Positions 24,095 to 37,096 of a DNA stretch of 64,000 nucleotides are shown one piece after another. Source of the DNA: Sympetrum striolatum. Its lineage: Eukaryota > Arthropoda > Insecta > Odonata > Libellulidae. Numbering within the stretch: position 1 is the stretch's first letter; the number at the start of each line of letters is the position of its first letter. The DNA lies in the NCBI GenBank assembly GCA_947579665.1, contig OX388347.1, positions 24,606,562-24,670,561 on the forward strand. Reading direction: 5' to 3'. The translations under genes and the position numbers were made by a program. Below the pieces are notes generated by a model. It was not told the DNA's origin, did no database searches, and was given only the letters and a program-made list of their open reading frames with translations.

Positions 24095-26195
24095 TCCGGA
24101 ATATGAGCTCAATCTTGGAATACTTCTACACTCGGAATCCTTTTTCCTTGAATGCTAGTATAAGTAATTAATTAAATTTTCTCGTGACATCAACTACTCT
24201 CTTTGGTAATCAATCTTTAGACATCAGAGATGAATAGTTAATTTTTATATTTTTTTTCTTATTTTACATCGTTCGTAAGGAAAAAATATTAGATTAAGAA
24301 ACCAAAGTGTAAAATTGCTGCTGATAATTTCTCTTATCATATAACTTGCGTTTATACTTGTTAAGTAAATTTTAATTGGCCGTTAATTTTTTTTCCGAGT
24401 TACATTATCTTTGGATACGTTAATGATTTGAAGTGAAGTACATATTCCTTTACACCATGGTAGCCACAGCAAATGTATTTATCCTCGATTCGTCTAAGAA
24501 ATAGTTATGTTAAATCAAATTTGGTTCACAGTAAAAATATATGGTGCCTTAATTAAAATAATGGCTTCGATTACTCTCCTTCAGCCTAGGAGATGAATCA
24601 AACAATGCTTAGTTCAACTTAATATGTTGGTTATAATTATGCGACTCAGTACCAGGAAGGCAACACTCAAATTCTGAATTCCTGTGATCATAAAGCAAAT
24701 ATCTAACATCGTTGAGTCTCATTTTGCTTAATGAAGAGTGCTTTTCGACCTTCACGTATTACGAACAGACAAACTACGCATAAAATCCACTCACCAATTC
24801 ACCTTATCAATAAAAGAAGGAAAGAAGTTTTCAATTCCATAGTGGATGAATGCAAAAAAGCTCTTGGTCATCGGTCGAACAAAAATTGGACCTAGATTCT
24901 ACACCGAATTTGGAGAGCAGTATGTAAAGTTAGAAAAATCAAAAATAAAAAGATGAGAATCAATCATTCTACAGGAACATTTCCTTTGATTACATCAAAA
25001 TATGAATTAATCTAAAAGCTGCGTCTATTCGTAGTTAGCTGTTTCCCGACATGCCAGGAATTTAGACTAACTTTACGCCCTATTTAGATTTTTTCGAAAA
25101 AGAAAGAGATCTATATTGCATTCCTTAGTGATTTTAATGTGACTTTAGCAATACTTATAATTTTGTCATGGAAGTAAATGACCTAAATTTGGTAGTTGAT
25201 ATTGGCATAAAATTCTGAATTTTTGTGCAAATAATTGAAGATACGAACTTTCAAATGGATTAATTCTAAGATATGTATTATCAGTGAATTTCAACGTATA
25301 TGATGCATATAAGTGGTGGTTTTTAGCATATATATTAGAGATTGTAACTCGTAAAGAATGCTAGACATATACGCAGATATATCGAAATTTCAAAAATCTT
25401 AATTCCGGTATGACTACCAGAATTACTTTTTTAGCAATATGTTAAAATATAATTTTGTAAAAAATATTTGATTTAATCTTTTATATTTACGTAATATTAC
25501 CATTTCCTTTTACCACATACTGATTAAAGAGGAACATTTCCATTTTTCTTTTGATATAGGTTTGCGGAAAATGCATCTTTTATTTAATTTTGATTGAGTC
25601 TTTAAGAACGCTACTGTCAAATTAAAAGTACTGAGGCAAGAACGATGCGACTATCATGATTCCTTTTGGTCATTCCATATTATTTTTTAATTAAAACATT
25701 CGATGGTTGCCTCATTAAAATGGACTATACGAGTTTGCTCCCTTAGTAGCATTCTTGCTGGAAAGTAATAGCGCATTGCTTCGCTCTTCGTGTTGCCTTT
25801 TAAGCTTCACTCCCTCTTAGCATTATTTTTGTAGATAACTACGAAGGCTTTTAGAATCCAATCACTTTGTACAAAAAAAAAACAGATACACTATAACGGA
25901 GAACTTTGAATAAACCAAGAGGTAACTTACTTCATTAAAATATCATCTGAAGACATCGGCATCAGTCGCGGTGAGCTATACTTATTCAACTATCTGTTTC
26001 ACTAGTTTAATCATTGCACGCTCGAACTTTAGTGTAAAATAGGATAGCTAGAGTAAAAAAGCCCTTGCAAATTGTCAATGGAGATATAATAGACAGTGAT
26101 TGAAATGTTACTAAAGTTAACCTCTTTTGACGTTTTGAAATCGTATTCATTTGAATAATGTGCACTAACCATTGAGATTTTCAACATGAGGAATA
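24095..26195. other. Non-coding stretch
   Basis: AT-rich with no recognised repeat or coding signal. Confidence 0.5.
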
Positions 26196-26199
26196 TGAA

Positions 26200-26380
26200 T
26201 AAATAAATCAGCAAAAGTCCTTCGTATGTTTTCTACAAATTTAGTTTTTCGAAACGACCGGTTCTGTGCTTACGGTCATCCGTAAGAAAGTAATAAGATA
26301 ATGGTAAGGTCAAAATCGGTTCATTCGAAAAATTAAATTTGTGGAAAACTACGAAGGACTTTTGTTGATCAATTTATTTA
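26200..26380. repeat. Foldback element with long imperfect arms
   Basis: The left arm starts TAAATAAATCAGCAAAAG and runs through AGTCCTTCGTA, CTACAAATTTAG and TTTTTCGAA to ACCGGTT. The right arm carries the reverse complement of the same series (CGGTTCATTCGAAAAATTAA ... TACGAAGGACTTTTG ... TTTATTTA). Arms reach about 65-70 bases with scattered mismatches around a loop of about 45. The TTTTCCAC/TACGAAG and ACCGGTT blocks link it to the repeats at 3.6, 39.4, 46.9 and 53.4 kb. No coding content is present, so if mobile it needed enzymes from elsewhere. Confidence 0.8.
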
Positions 26381-26384
26381 GATG

Positions 26385-27055
26385 GCGTTCCACAAAGTTA
26401 GGCCGGAACACCGTGAGTTTAAAAGGAATATGCACTTCGAGTCTTACTTCTAACCAACTGTAGTTTCATTTGCATAGTAGACTAATCGACGGATATAATA
26501 AATACATCAAAGATATATAATTGCATTAACATTTCAACAATACGGAAAACTATACGGTTTATGCTAATACCGGAACAGAATTACTGGGAAAATAGTGACT
26601 AGTATGAATATCACTTGATAGGATGTTCCATTAACTCACTGATTTTACCAACAACTTCATAATGCGCATTTTCTATTATATTATTTTCAGAAACAATAAG
26701 ATACTAATAGAAGCTATTGTATCTACATTTAGCAAATTGATGTTATTAACTTACCTTCATTCCTTGATTCCATCCATGTTAGAAACAGGAGTTACTCGGT
26801 CGAAATGCCATTTTAGTTGGATCTTATCGTGGCCGATGTGAAAACTCGGATTAGTTGTAACTATTTGATGAAAATATGGTTTCACTATGAATCCATTGAT
26901 TATCTTCCTAAGTAGATAAAGTCAAGTAGCATGAGTAACATACACCACTCCTGATGTACTACGCAGTAAATTTCATCGTCCTCAGAATCTCTTCTCAAAT
27001 GCACAACTAAGTCAACACTTTTTATCCAGAAAGGCACAGAAAGATATTTCCACGT
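26385..27055. other. Non-coding stretch
   Basis: No supported feature. Confidence 0.45.
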
Positions 27056-27059
27056 GCCC

Positions 27060-27330
27060 GAACCTCAAGTAAATCTTAATTAACACTTCTTCTTCTGCCC
27101 GAGTAAAAGATGCGACTGAAACAGTTTTTCTTTTTTTGGAGATGCTTGGTAACGTGCGAAACTTCTTTTCACTTTCGAGACGATCTTCTTTTATTTTTGT
27201 GCCTCGATATTTCATAAATCGGGGCCTCGGTGAGAGGCTAAAATGGCAACGCGAGCGCGAGCTCAACGGGTTGCGATTTCAAATTGCCGCCTCAGGTTCA
27301 GGATCCACCTCGGTCTTCCAAACTCAGTGC
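27060..27330. other. CpG-richer patch, possible regulatory or exon remnant
   Basis: The patch stands out from its AT-rich surroundings by GCGAGCGCGAGC, TCGGGGCCTCGG and CCGCCTCAGG. Open frames on both strands (27012-27266 minus, 27136-27387 plus) are expected when stop codons are scarce and do not prove coding. No core promoter element or splice pair was placed with confidence. Confidence 0.25.
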
Positions 27331-27334
27331 CACT

Positions 27335-29560
27335 GTAAAGAAAAATATGAAATCAAGTACAAAGGAATCCGAATGTGGTTTATTTAAACGTCATAGCATT
27401 GAGTTATTTTAATGCGAACGAATAACGACAATGGAACTTGAGAAATTTCAATGGAAGTATTTATATTGTATTTATCAAAAATTCTCCGAATTTCTACCAA
27501 ATATGAAGAGATAAATGTCCCCAATTGCCATAATATACTATTTGACACATTTTAACCGTGTTTTCCCAAAAATATGAGAGAAAGTTTATAATGAAGTTTG
27601 CACAGGGCTTATTTTCAGAGGAAATTATTTTTTCATGTTCAAACATCTAAATTTATTCCAAAACTTCTTTACATTTGTTTGTCATTTATTCAAAGCAGTG
27701 GCATAATAATCATATATCATTTGCATAGTGTATAAATCCATTACTTTGTAGTTCAATATGTCCCTCGTGTTTATAAGGACAAACGTAATCCGTCATCTAT
27801 CTATCCGGCATATATTAAGAGGTCTTGTAACATCACCTTAGGGTTTATTTTTATTATCATTATTTTCAGATAAACGTGGTATCAAATATAAATTAACGAA
27901 GAAGTGGAAAACACTTTTCAGAGTTAACAGGTGCGCAATAGGAAGCTATGGAATTATAATCAGAATGAGACATGCATTAACGAATTTCAATATTCATCAT
28001 ATTATCGTCATGATATGCCGCCATTACGACCATTGAAATGCTGAGGAATTCTTTCTTACTAGAATTTTCAAAATTCGGTTTGTCTTTCACATAAAATGAA
28101 TCACGTAGAACTAATGGAGATTACTGCGTGGCCATAATTAGGTTCATTATGTTACAGGTACGTTAGTGCTCGTCTTATAACGCAAAGTTAGTTCGGATCG
28201 AGAAATGCCGGCGAAAATCAAAATGCGTATTCCGCACTTTGATCCTTCACATTTCCACTTTTGAATGACTTTGGCATTAGAACATTCACCTGATTTACGT
28301 CGATTCACGCGCATCAAAAGTAATCTTCAATTATCCGAGTAATTTTTCAACTGCAAGCCGATTCCGAACCAGTAAATGCCAAAATCGTGATATTAGTCTT
28401 AATGTTACAAAACCTGAGTTTTATCGGCAATGATGCTTCATTTTAATGATGACAGGATATTTTCATGCCTTATAAAACAAAATGGAAGGAATTCACCATA
28501 AAAGAATTTTCAATCATAAAGCGAGGGAAAGAGAGAAGATTGACACAGAGCGACATGAAATAACTTATATAACGATATTAAAAAAGCTTTAAGAAAGAAA
28601 ATCTGAAATGAAATATTGGATTCTCCTTGTTCTCTAAACATCCAATAAGCGATGTCTTTCAGCGACGAATTTTTGCATCTGACAATTGCATTTCTTCCTT
28701 CTTCTTGGGTCTCGATTTGATCGGTCTCTGTAGTTATTAATTTATCGTGTCAACATATGTTGTACATAGCGTTCCATTACTTGATTATAAGAATGAGTTT
28801 TTTTATTATCCCATCCGAATAACAATAATAACTTTATGATGAGCCGTACAAAAAAACATTGACTTCGATTCATCCAACTGCTTTTGGATTAACAGTTCAG
28901 TTTATCTACCCCATGTAGAAACCAAGTTGTACCTGATTATTCCGAGGCTGAAACCTAATGTCAGATCGGTCCTAATGATGAGATTTTCCCATTCAATTCC
29001 TCTTTCCTTGGGAACTTATGAGTAATCAGAATGATATCAGCCACCCGGATTCTCTGATTTTAATAGTTTCAATATATTTAGAGGAATAAAATTTCTTCGC
29101 AAAAGGTACTTGATTTGTCAGATAAGCATGGAGAGATGATTTTGAGTAATCAATTTGGGTACTTATTTTAGGTATGGAAATAACACGAACTCTTACTCTA
29201 TTATCCTACTGTCGCAAAGAAAGTACAGGTAAAACTCACTTTATAGAGTCTATAAAATAAACCACAAAGTGAATTTTACTTTCTCTGTGATTATGAAGTC
29301 AAGTCAAACCTCATTCCGACATGTTTATTATCTTATTGACGGATTTGATTGTAGATTAAACTCATCACATTATACCTAAGAGAGTACCTTCTAAATGAAT
29401 CATTTTTTCATGTAGAATATGTTGCTTTACACACATACAAGCTTTCTTAGCTATATTGAGTAAGTTGAATACGCACTTCCAGGGTTTACCCGAGAGCAGC
29501 GCATGGATTTGCATTTATTGTGCACTCCTGATATTTTGCGGAATAAAAATGCACATTCTT
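27335..29560. other. Non-coding stretch
   Basis: AT-rich, no supported feature. Confidence 0.45.
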
Positions 29561-29568
29561 CCATACGA

Positions 29569-30150
29569 TTACTTTACGGAGTTTTCTAAACTAACTTTTA
29601 CGAAGGTCTCAATCAAAGTTTTGCATATTTTGTTGTATTTATCAAGATGTAACGCATGAACATTTTGCATCGAATCTCGGTCATCCCAATCCTTTACGTT
29701 CTGGAAATATTTCATCTTGGAAATTATTAAAAAATTCTTCAAGCTTTGAAAATAATTTGTGCTCAAAATAAATTGCCGCATTCAAATTTAATTGATAAGT
29801 ATTTATTAGTTCACTATCGGGAATTTCTATGGCTATCAAACCAGGGCGCACAAGCAGCACGTACTGGAACATTTTTCGGTAAACTGGCTCGTAACTCGTA
29901 TTTTTGTCCGTAAAAAAACAATAAAAATCGCAGTCGATATCGATAAGCATACTTTTACACCACTTTATATGATTAATGCAGAAGCGAATTATAATAATCC
30001 AGAAAAGATAAAATGACAACACTTTTAATGGAGTCCGCGAAGACAAGATTTTACATGCAAAAGTGAAGCCGGGAAAGATCATTCTTTCTTTCTTTCTCTT
30101 CAGCAGTATGATTTTTGCATTAAGTAAAATTTTAATAAATTGATTTACTT
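29569..30150 (-). pseudogene. Unrecognised coding-like region, probably frameshifted
   Basis: A minus-strand frame without stops runs from about 30150 to 29681, with an ATG at 30082 giving 133 codons, the longest ATG frame in the window. Its second half is soluble-protein-like: FTDKNTSYEPVYRKMF, IEIPDSELINTYQLNLNAA, FFNNFQDEIFPER. At about 29690 the neighbouring frame takes over in similar style (KDWDDRDSMQNVHALHLDKY, ending at 29569), which suggests one ancestral frame broken by an indel. The first 55 residues are hydrophobic and may be non-coding. I do not recognise the family. A host exon, a transposon gene or chance are all possible. Confidence 0.3.
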
Positions 30151-30159
30151 ATCGATCTT

Positions 30160-30830
30160 GCTTGACTTAGGCAACAAATATTTACTTTGTAGCGACACCT
30201 CGGGTGTAGCATAAATGACAAAGTTGTTGTCTTTAAGGGATTTTTCCGTCTCCGTTTTGTCATTTCAATGCGGACTCAGTTAATGAACATTTTTATGATT
30301 GAGCATGGTTGTGCTAAAAACCAAAATAGCCGAAAATATTGGATACCGCCCAACACGTTCTCCAGTAGATGTCTGTGGGTCATATTTTTGGGAATTTTCT
30401 ATCTAATTTACTATTTTGTCTTAATGAAAAAATGCATCTTGGTTAACGCGTTTTTTTTGGTTATTCGAGATAAAGTTGTATGTTCTACGCTACAAAAAAA
30501 ATTTAAGAAAAAAATAGATGAATAAATGTTCTTCTCTCGTTTCTTATGGAAACTTATGACAACTCTTATTTGGTATTTCCAATCTCGGCGATTTTTGCTC
30601 ATACTTTTGTATTACTTTACGCAACCCAAAGTTGTGTTGTAATTTACGTTATCCTCATGTATTCTTGTTCACTAATATTATTGCAAGCATATTTCCATCC
30701 AATCTTAACAATTACCACCGGTTACCTCATCATTATATCCAACTTACAATCTGTTCATTTTGAGGTAGTAATGAGTAAGTTTGGAAACAAAAAATAAGAT
30801 AAATTCAAAATAAATATGGGAGTTTGACTT
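30160..30830. other. Non-coding stretch
   Basis: Overlapping AT-driven frames on both strands (30268-30525, 30411-30602, 30546-30797) have no recognisable motifs. Confidence 0.4.
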
Positions 30831-30836
30831 CATCCC

Positions 30837-30873
30837 CTGAAGATGGCTGCGGTGATTGTAGCCGAAACGTCGG
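30837..30873 (+). ncRNA. Hammerhead-like core motif of the Penelope-associated type
   Basis: CTGAAGA (30837-30843) is followed by T, then a 6-bp stem GGCTGC (30845-30850) / GTAGCC (30858-30863) and GAAAC (30864-30868). CUGANGA, stem II and GAAA are the conserved hammerhead core. A single extra U precedes stem II, which departs from the textbook consensus. Motifs of this form recur in arthropod genomes, and hammerhead ribozymes are known in Penelope-like retroelements. The cleavage triplet and closed stems I and III were not found, so catalytic activity is unproven. No Penelope coding region was recognised nearby. Confidence 0.45.
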
Positions 30874-30879
30874 ACCTGT

Positions 30880-31865
30880 TCCAAGAAACTACCCGGATGG
30901 AAACCCGAGAAAGATTCCTGCAAATTATACTAAGTAAACTCCCGGAAAGTAAAATTGCGAACGAGAAAATCCGCAGTTGATGCGAGAAAAAATTTTAATG
31001 ATGAGGTTTGGGGGAGTAACTTGTGTACTTTGAAACTATATTATCTGAAAAAGAGAATAATTCGAGACACTAATACAATGTTAAAACATGGAGGATGAAT
31101 ATTAAGTAACGAAAAGATTCTTTTTATATTTAGACGGGTCAGTTTTCCTTTTTTGCCTTTATCTACGAAATGTCTAGTGAATCTCGAGGAAAAAGGACTT
31201 TACTCCACCATTGTGTCCACGAAAGCTGTATCGTCAGATAAGATACAAGTATTTCGTTGCTCATGATGAAGTGTAATATTGTTTGATATATACAAATGAT
31301 TACCTGCAAATACGCCTAGTCTCAATATTCTAACGATTATTCTGGCTAAAGAAGATATTTTTCTATTATTCGACAAGGAATTGCGGATTGGGTTTATCGT
31401 TGCTCGTTTGCATACGTATGCATTAAACATTTATAAATGGACTTTTCATTTTTCATTTTCTTTCCGGTGTTCGGAAGTAACTTTTGAATTAGGGAGCAAA
31501 ATAGAATATTAGTTTTTGCAAAGGATTAGTTAACGAATTAACTTCGCTAGCTAAGGAATTATTGTTTTCTAAATACATAACTGCTTCGTACCATGCGTAT
31601 GACCATGAGCCGGGATAGCGGAGGGTTGCATTGGGTTGGAATCTAACCCTTGGACTAGCGCTACTGCATCTGCGGCGAGACCATTGGAATAGGTTCTATT
31701 TGAAGCGGTCTTCGCCGGACCAAGAGAACAATTTTCTATTGTAATTACGCTAGGGAAAGAAGAAGGGATATAGAGCTCGATTCTCATCACGTGTATTTCC
31801 TTGAAAATCCCAGCAGTCTTCTGTTATTACGAGTGTATTTACGCAGCAAACAGCAATGGAAAACA
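30880..31865. other. Non-coding stretch with one coding-like frame
   Basis: At 31569-31790 (minus) a 73-codon frame has balanced codon use (... SLGPAKTASNRTY ... SAIPAHGHTHGT ...) but no recognisable motif. Otherwise empty. Confidence 0.3.
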
Positions 31866-31870
31866 ATCGA

Positions 31871-32024
31871 AAACTCCACGAGGGTCAACTTTTACTTAAC
31901 CACAGGATACAAGAAAAAACAAACCATGGTTTCGTAGTTATGCTATGTCTGTATATTAAGAAACCATGGTCGTTTTTTTCTTGAAATTCTGTGGTTTGGT
32001 AAAAGTGGACCTTCATGGAGTATC
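31871..32024. repeat. Foldback element with CCATGG-containing arms
   Basis: The left arm begins AAACTCCACGAGGGTCAAC and runs through CTTTTAC, AACCACAG, CAAGAAAAAAC and ACCATGGTTTC. The right arm is its reverse complement with some mismatches (GAAACCATGG, TTTTTTTCTTG, CTGTGGTTTGGTAAAAG, GACCTTCATGGAG). Arms are about 60 bases around a loop of about 30. An 18-base block is shared with 12323-12340. It has no coding capacity. Confidence 0.82.
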
Positions 32025-32029
32025 TGTAT

Positions 32030-34165
32030 GTTAATGATTACCACAAATTTAAATCTGGCTCTGTATCGGAGAGCAATCACTTCAATAACAATACATTAAA
32101 TCTCCAACTTAAATCTTTATCAGAATACATTTAGTTGTATGAAAATAGATAAGTCAGAGTCTCGGTCTCAATTATGCGAAATATAGTTACGATTTAACTA
32201 TGCATGTGCAAATGTATAAAGTATTTCCTTCTGAAAGAAGTATCGCGTACGAAATCAGAGATTTACTAAGTCTTCACAATTATTACCTAGCGATATTTCT
32301 GATGCAGAATGAGTAATACAAAACTAGGAAGGGACAGTATTTGATTTTTCAATGGTATACCCTGATATTTGAATACTCCTAACATTATTAATGGTTGGGC
32401 GGAAAATTTATAAATATCTTCTAAAATATTGACAACTACAACAGCATTCGTTAGACGTTGTTTAGAATGGAAAGTTTATTAAAATGATACATTTTGAGAG
32501 TAAATCCAAGGGAAATAAAAAAAATCAGTATTGAATATTAAAAACTTGCAATGATATACTAGACTTCCTGCGACATTGAGAAGACATAGATAGAGGTACT
32601 GAAGGAAAGACTAAGAGAATACATTTTCTACGTTTGCGCATATTAACAAATGACCAATGGAGCTTTATTAGTGATAATCATTTCTTCGTCGCCATTTTGT
32701 ACAAGGAGCAATTACGGTGGAACTATAACGCTCCTAATACAATTTTGTTATGATATAAGAATGGCACCGCGGATGTTGTCGAAATGTTTTGACTAACTCT
32801 TACAAGGGAAGAAAGAAGGCTTTTATCTGTTATATAATTGTTATTTATGATTTTTCATTATGAATCTTTCAGATTCAAACTCTTTTCTTTCATTCATTGC
32901 CCCAAAGCTAAATATATCAGTTCCCTATTAGTTTACTTTAGCTAACCTAACTTATTATTTTTGTATGGTATTACTGTGGGATCTTCATAATTTTACTTTC
33001 CTTTTAAATCATGAGTATTTCCTACGTTTCCTTACTTTCTTAACTTTCTTACTTAAGTATAAACTTATCTGAAAATCAGACAAGCAAACTTATCTGTAGT
33101 CTTTTACATACATTCGAAAAATACGCTTTTTGCGATGAAGAGATAATGGAGGCTAAAATTAAGTTAAAAGAGGTAAAATTGAAATTAAGTTTCTGGTTTG
33201 AATTATAAATTACAATGAGAAGAAGTGGGCAACAGAAAACAGAGAGTACTAACGAATTCGAAAAGTAGAATAGGGCTTCCCAAAGGTCTTTTGGGTAAAA
33301 AAATAAGATGAAATGGTTATTCTATAATTAGATTCTTAGCCATCTCTACACCAATGAAATATAAATTTCGGAAAATTCATTAATTAATAATTCTAATTAA
33401 TATCTCTTCTATAAACCTATTTCGCCGTTTCTCTAGCGTCATGACTGCGATAAAAATATTCTCCATTATTTTAAGATATACTACAGCAGAACGATTATTG
33501 AATATGTAAAATGATTTAGGATGTTATGAAGAAAGAGCCGTCTAATCATGTGGTGCTCTACTAAATATTCAGAAGAAAAATGTTCTTCTTCACCGTGTAT
33601 AAGACGTTGATTCAAATTGCGTCGGCAAATTATTATACGCAAATACTTCCTTCAGTTCAGAAGAAAATTTTCGCATTAATTTGAATAGTAAATATATACT
33701 ATTTAATAGTAGTGATAACATAAAAGGATGACAAATAATTGAAAACTACGTAGTCTACTAGATTGATCCTTCGTAGAGCTCCATATTTATGTCAATAAAA
33801 ACACGTTAAAAATGTTTACGGCCAATATTAGAATCCTCTGAAACTACACATCGGATCATGATTTGACTGAATTAACTAGTTTTAGAAAGGGTATATTTCT
33901 TAGTGTAATTTTGTCAGAGTTGAAAACCCTGAAGTTTGTGAAAGACTGCGGTCATCGAAATTTTCCCGGCATAAGTAAGAATGCAGTGTACGAAATTTAA
34001 CATACCTTTTGTGGAAATATGAAATATCAGCACTACAGGAAAGTTAATTGTCCAGCACTTTGAATTGTTTTCGTTAGAACGATGAGTCTCCGATAATTTT
34101 CAATCGTTATTATTCTTGAGCTCTAATGTCCATACACCTCTTCTACGAGGGTTAACGTCCAGTCC
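32030..34165. other. Non-coding stretch
   Basis: AT-rich, no supported feature. Confidence 0.5.
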
Positions 34166-34173
34166 TTTTCCAT

Positions 34174-34210
34174 ACCGACATGTCGGTTTACTCACTGTCG
34201 CGACAGTGAG
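34174..34210. repeat. Two perfect palindromes back to back
   Basis: ACCGACATGTCGGT (34174-34187, 14 bp) and CTCACTGTCGCGACAGTGAG (34191-34210, 20 bp) are both exact palindromes separated by three bases. Either could be a dimer-binding site or the remnant tip of an inverted repeat. Confidence 0.85.
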
Positions 34211-34214
34211 AATT

Positions 34215-37050
34215 CCAAGAGAAATTTGTACAATGTGAAGAAGTTTATCACCTTTCATTCTATTTCTACTATTTTCTCGACTATTGCTTGGTTCCTCGAA
34301 ATCACAAAAACAAACTACACCGTACGAAAGAGGATGTAAGACTAAATAGAATTTTAGAATATTCAGCCTTGCCATGTTTCGTTCAGTATACTAAGTTATT
34401 ATTTTCCTACTGGAAGAGATTTATTGTGTAGATAAAACCGTATGCCAATACACAGTTAAAATTTCATAGAGATATGATAAGCTGCCACAGTAAATATTGC
34501 ACTAGTTTTAATTTTCTTTGAGTTTATATACAGAGAAATACTGCAATATTGATAAAGAAACATACTTTCATGCAATGGCCAATGTGTTTGCCGAAAATCA
34601 TTTACTCTTGAATTGATTCATATCACGGAATTTTGGAAAACAAATGAAGATTTCTACACTTAATTTTATATCTATTTTCCAAAAAGTATATTAGGTTTAA
34701 ATAGTTATAATTTCCATTGTGAATAAAGATCTAGAATAAAAGTTAAATCCATTAATACATAAAATGATGGTAGAGAGGATTAAAAGTGGAATTACGACGA
34801 ACAACCAATATTTAGTTGTTGGCAGATCACGTTCAAGAAATTAACCGAAAAAGGTGTTTCCACTCCTTGAATTGTATCAGATTATTTATTTAAAACTAAG
34901 AGAAGAATTATATAATATCTCTCTTCAGTTAGTGTCACCTTACACCCAGCGTTGAAAAATGTGTTTGTCCTTCTGTAACAGAAGACGATAATTGTCTACT
35001 GTGATAAAAGAAAACAGCGAAATATTTTGAAGATAAAACCAATTCTTCCGCAATGAATAGAAATGTTATCAAAAATTAATGGAAAAATAAATACGGAAGG
35101 ATATTGTTGCATTTCATAAGCTTAAAAAAGATAGTACTCAAATTTTATAGAGAAGTAAAATAGTCTCAGTAGTCAAATCGTCTCCGCTTTTTTCTTGGCA
35201 TGAACTACATCAAATATAAAATTACTTCAAAAACTACATAAATTTACATCACTATCTTATTAAATGGGATGAATTTACTTTGGTTATTTCAAAGCCATAC
35301 CTTTTGTTTTAATAATCAATGGCAAAAGTTATCGGAGAAGGTAGTAGAAAAGTCAATATAATAAAATACAAATTTCGTTTCCGCTAATGCGTAAGTAACT
35401 GATATTATTCAGTGGATTTAACTTGAGATATTAAAATTTACGGAAGAGGTGTATACAAATAGTATTTATGCAACAAAAATTTTAATTGGTTATTAGTATT
35501 AATGCAGTTATGCTTGGAAATATTTTGAGAAACTTACACTAGAACATCACTAAAAATTGTATTGAAAGGTCACAAAATTTTGATCTTCATTACTCATTTT
35601 CATTTTTTGATGTTAAATTTGAATCATTATTTCTGAAAACAAGAACAAACAAATACAGAATAGAAACTTAAATTATTCTTTATTTGATGATTTATAAAAA
35701 AAACTGTAAATTATACATGTACTCAGTTAATTCTTTTCTTGTTGACTAATACAACCACTATTTAGTTCCAGTCTTACCTGATAAATATTGTGTCATTTAT
35801 AATATAATTTATAAACGATAATCTCAGGAAGATTTTGAAATATTCTTGCTTTCTACCGTGTTCTACGGTTCGTATATTTATATAAGTAGATGTGTCGTCA
35901 AGCATTTTATAGTCCTTTAAATTGCAAGCTGGTGAACCATCTGCCTCAGGTAACTAAGGTGAAACCGAAATAATACTACCATTTATGATATAGTTTAAGC
36001 TAAAAATGTAATTTCATGATATAAACTTAGCGGCTAAGCGTTCTTTTTGTACTTTTTTATTATTATTTAATAATAATTATGTTGGAGATTTACTCATTTC
36101 TTACCAATACGGGGAAATTGAACCTTAGCGAGAGCTGAGCAATAAATAAAAAATTATAAAGTCAATTATGGAATTTTCGGTGCCCAAAAATTCTAATAAT
36201 ATAGAGTCATTAACGATTTTATTTATTTTAAGTAATCGCACTCAAATATTCATCCCTTGGGAAGCAGGTTAGGTGAGATTTTCTCTTTATCATTAGAAAC
36301 AATAATTCATTTCTCTCTACAAGAATTGGCGTTACTTATAAAATACACTCGAGGGGTCTTATGTAATCCAAAAGATATCAAAATATAATAAAGAATGGAT
36401 TTTGTTTTTAAACATGAGGTACAATATCGATGGAAGTTTTATTTGAATACCCTGATTTGTAACTTCGTTTCTACGCTACTTCATTTGTGTAAGGTTTTTA
36501 ACTTTTTTCGATATAAAATCATCTCTTTATGATCTGATATAAGCAACAATTTTAGATCTGATGGTTTCATATTAGTTCATTCTTAAAGATCTTTAGGAAA
36601 AAAATATTACTTCCAATCTAGTTAATTGTGAATTTCATGTAATTTCCTCAGTACAATTTTCTATATTTTAATTTGCTTGATCAGGTATTTAACTCATACT
36701 CTTCTCTGTATTACGTGAGTGGCATTTTAGAGTGAATATTTCCGAAGTGACAAAAGTTCATAAATGTTATTTACACTTTACAATTTACGTCAACGGCGAA
36801 ACTCTCCTTATTATAAGTTCTGTTTCATAACTTTAAATTATTTTGATAAAATATGTAGACGTTATGATCTAATCAATACTATAGATGGATCAATTTGCTC
36901 ATATATACCTACTAATTTTTTGGGTAAACTTATTTTGATTGGTATTCGCATTTCTCTCTCTCAAAAATTCGTTCTTATTTTGGAAATTTCGTAGAATTCG
37001 TAATTCGCAAAGATAAATATAACGATATATATTCGCTTACGGTATTAGCG
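34215..37050. other. Non-coding stretch
   Basis: AT-rich, no supported feature. Confidence 0.5.
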
Positions 37051-37054
37051 TGAG

Positions 37055-37096
37055 ATAATATTATTTTCATAATATTATTTTCATAATATTATTTTT
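37055..37096. repeat. 14-bp tandem repeat, three copies
   Basis: ATAATATTATTTTC is repeated head to tail with the third copy ending in a T run. Each unit contains the small palindrome AATATT. Confidence 0.85.

Noticed and set aside
31569..31790. 73-codon minus-strand frame with balanced composition
   Set aside because: Coding-like residues but no family, no splice borders and no context; kept only as a note.
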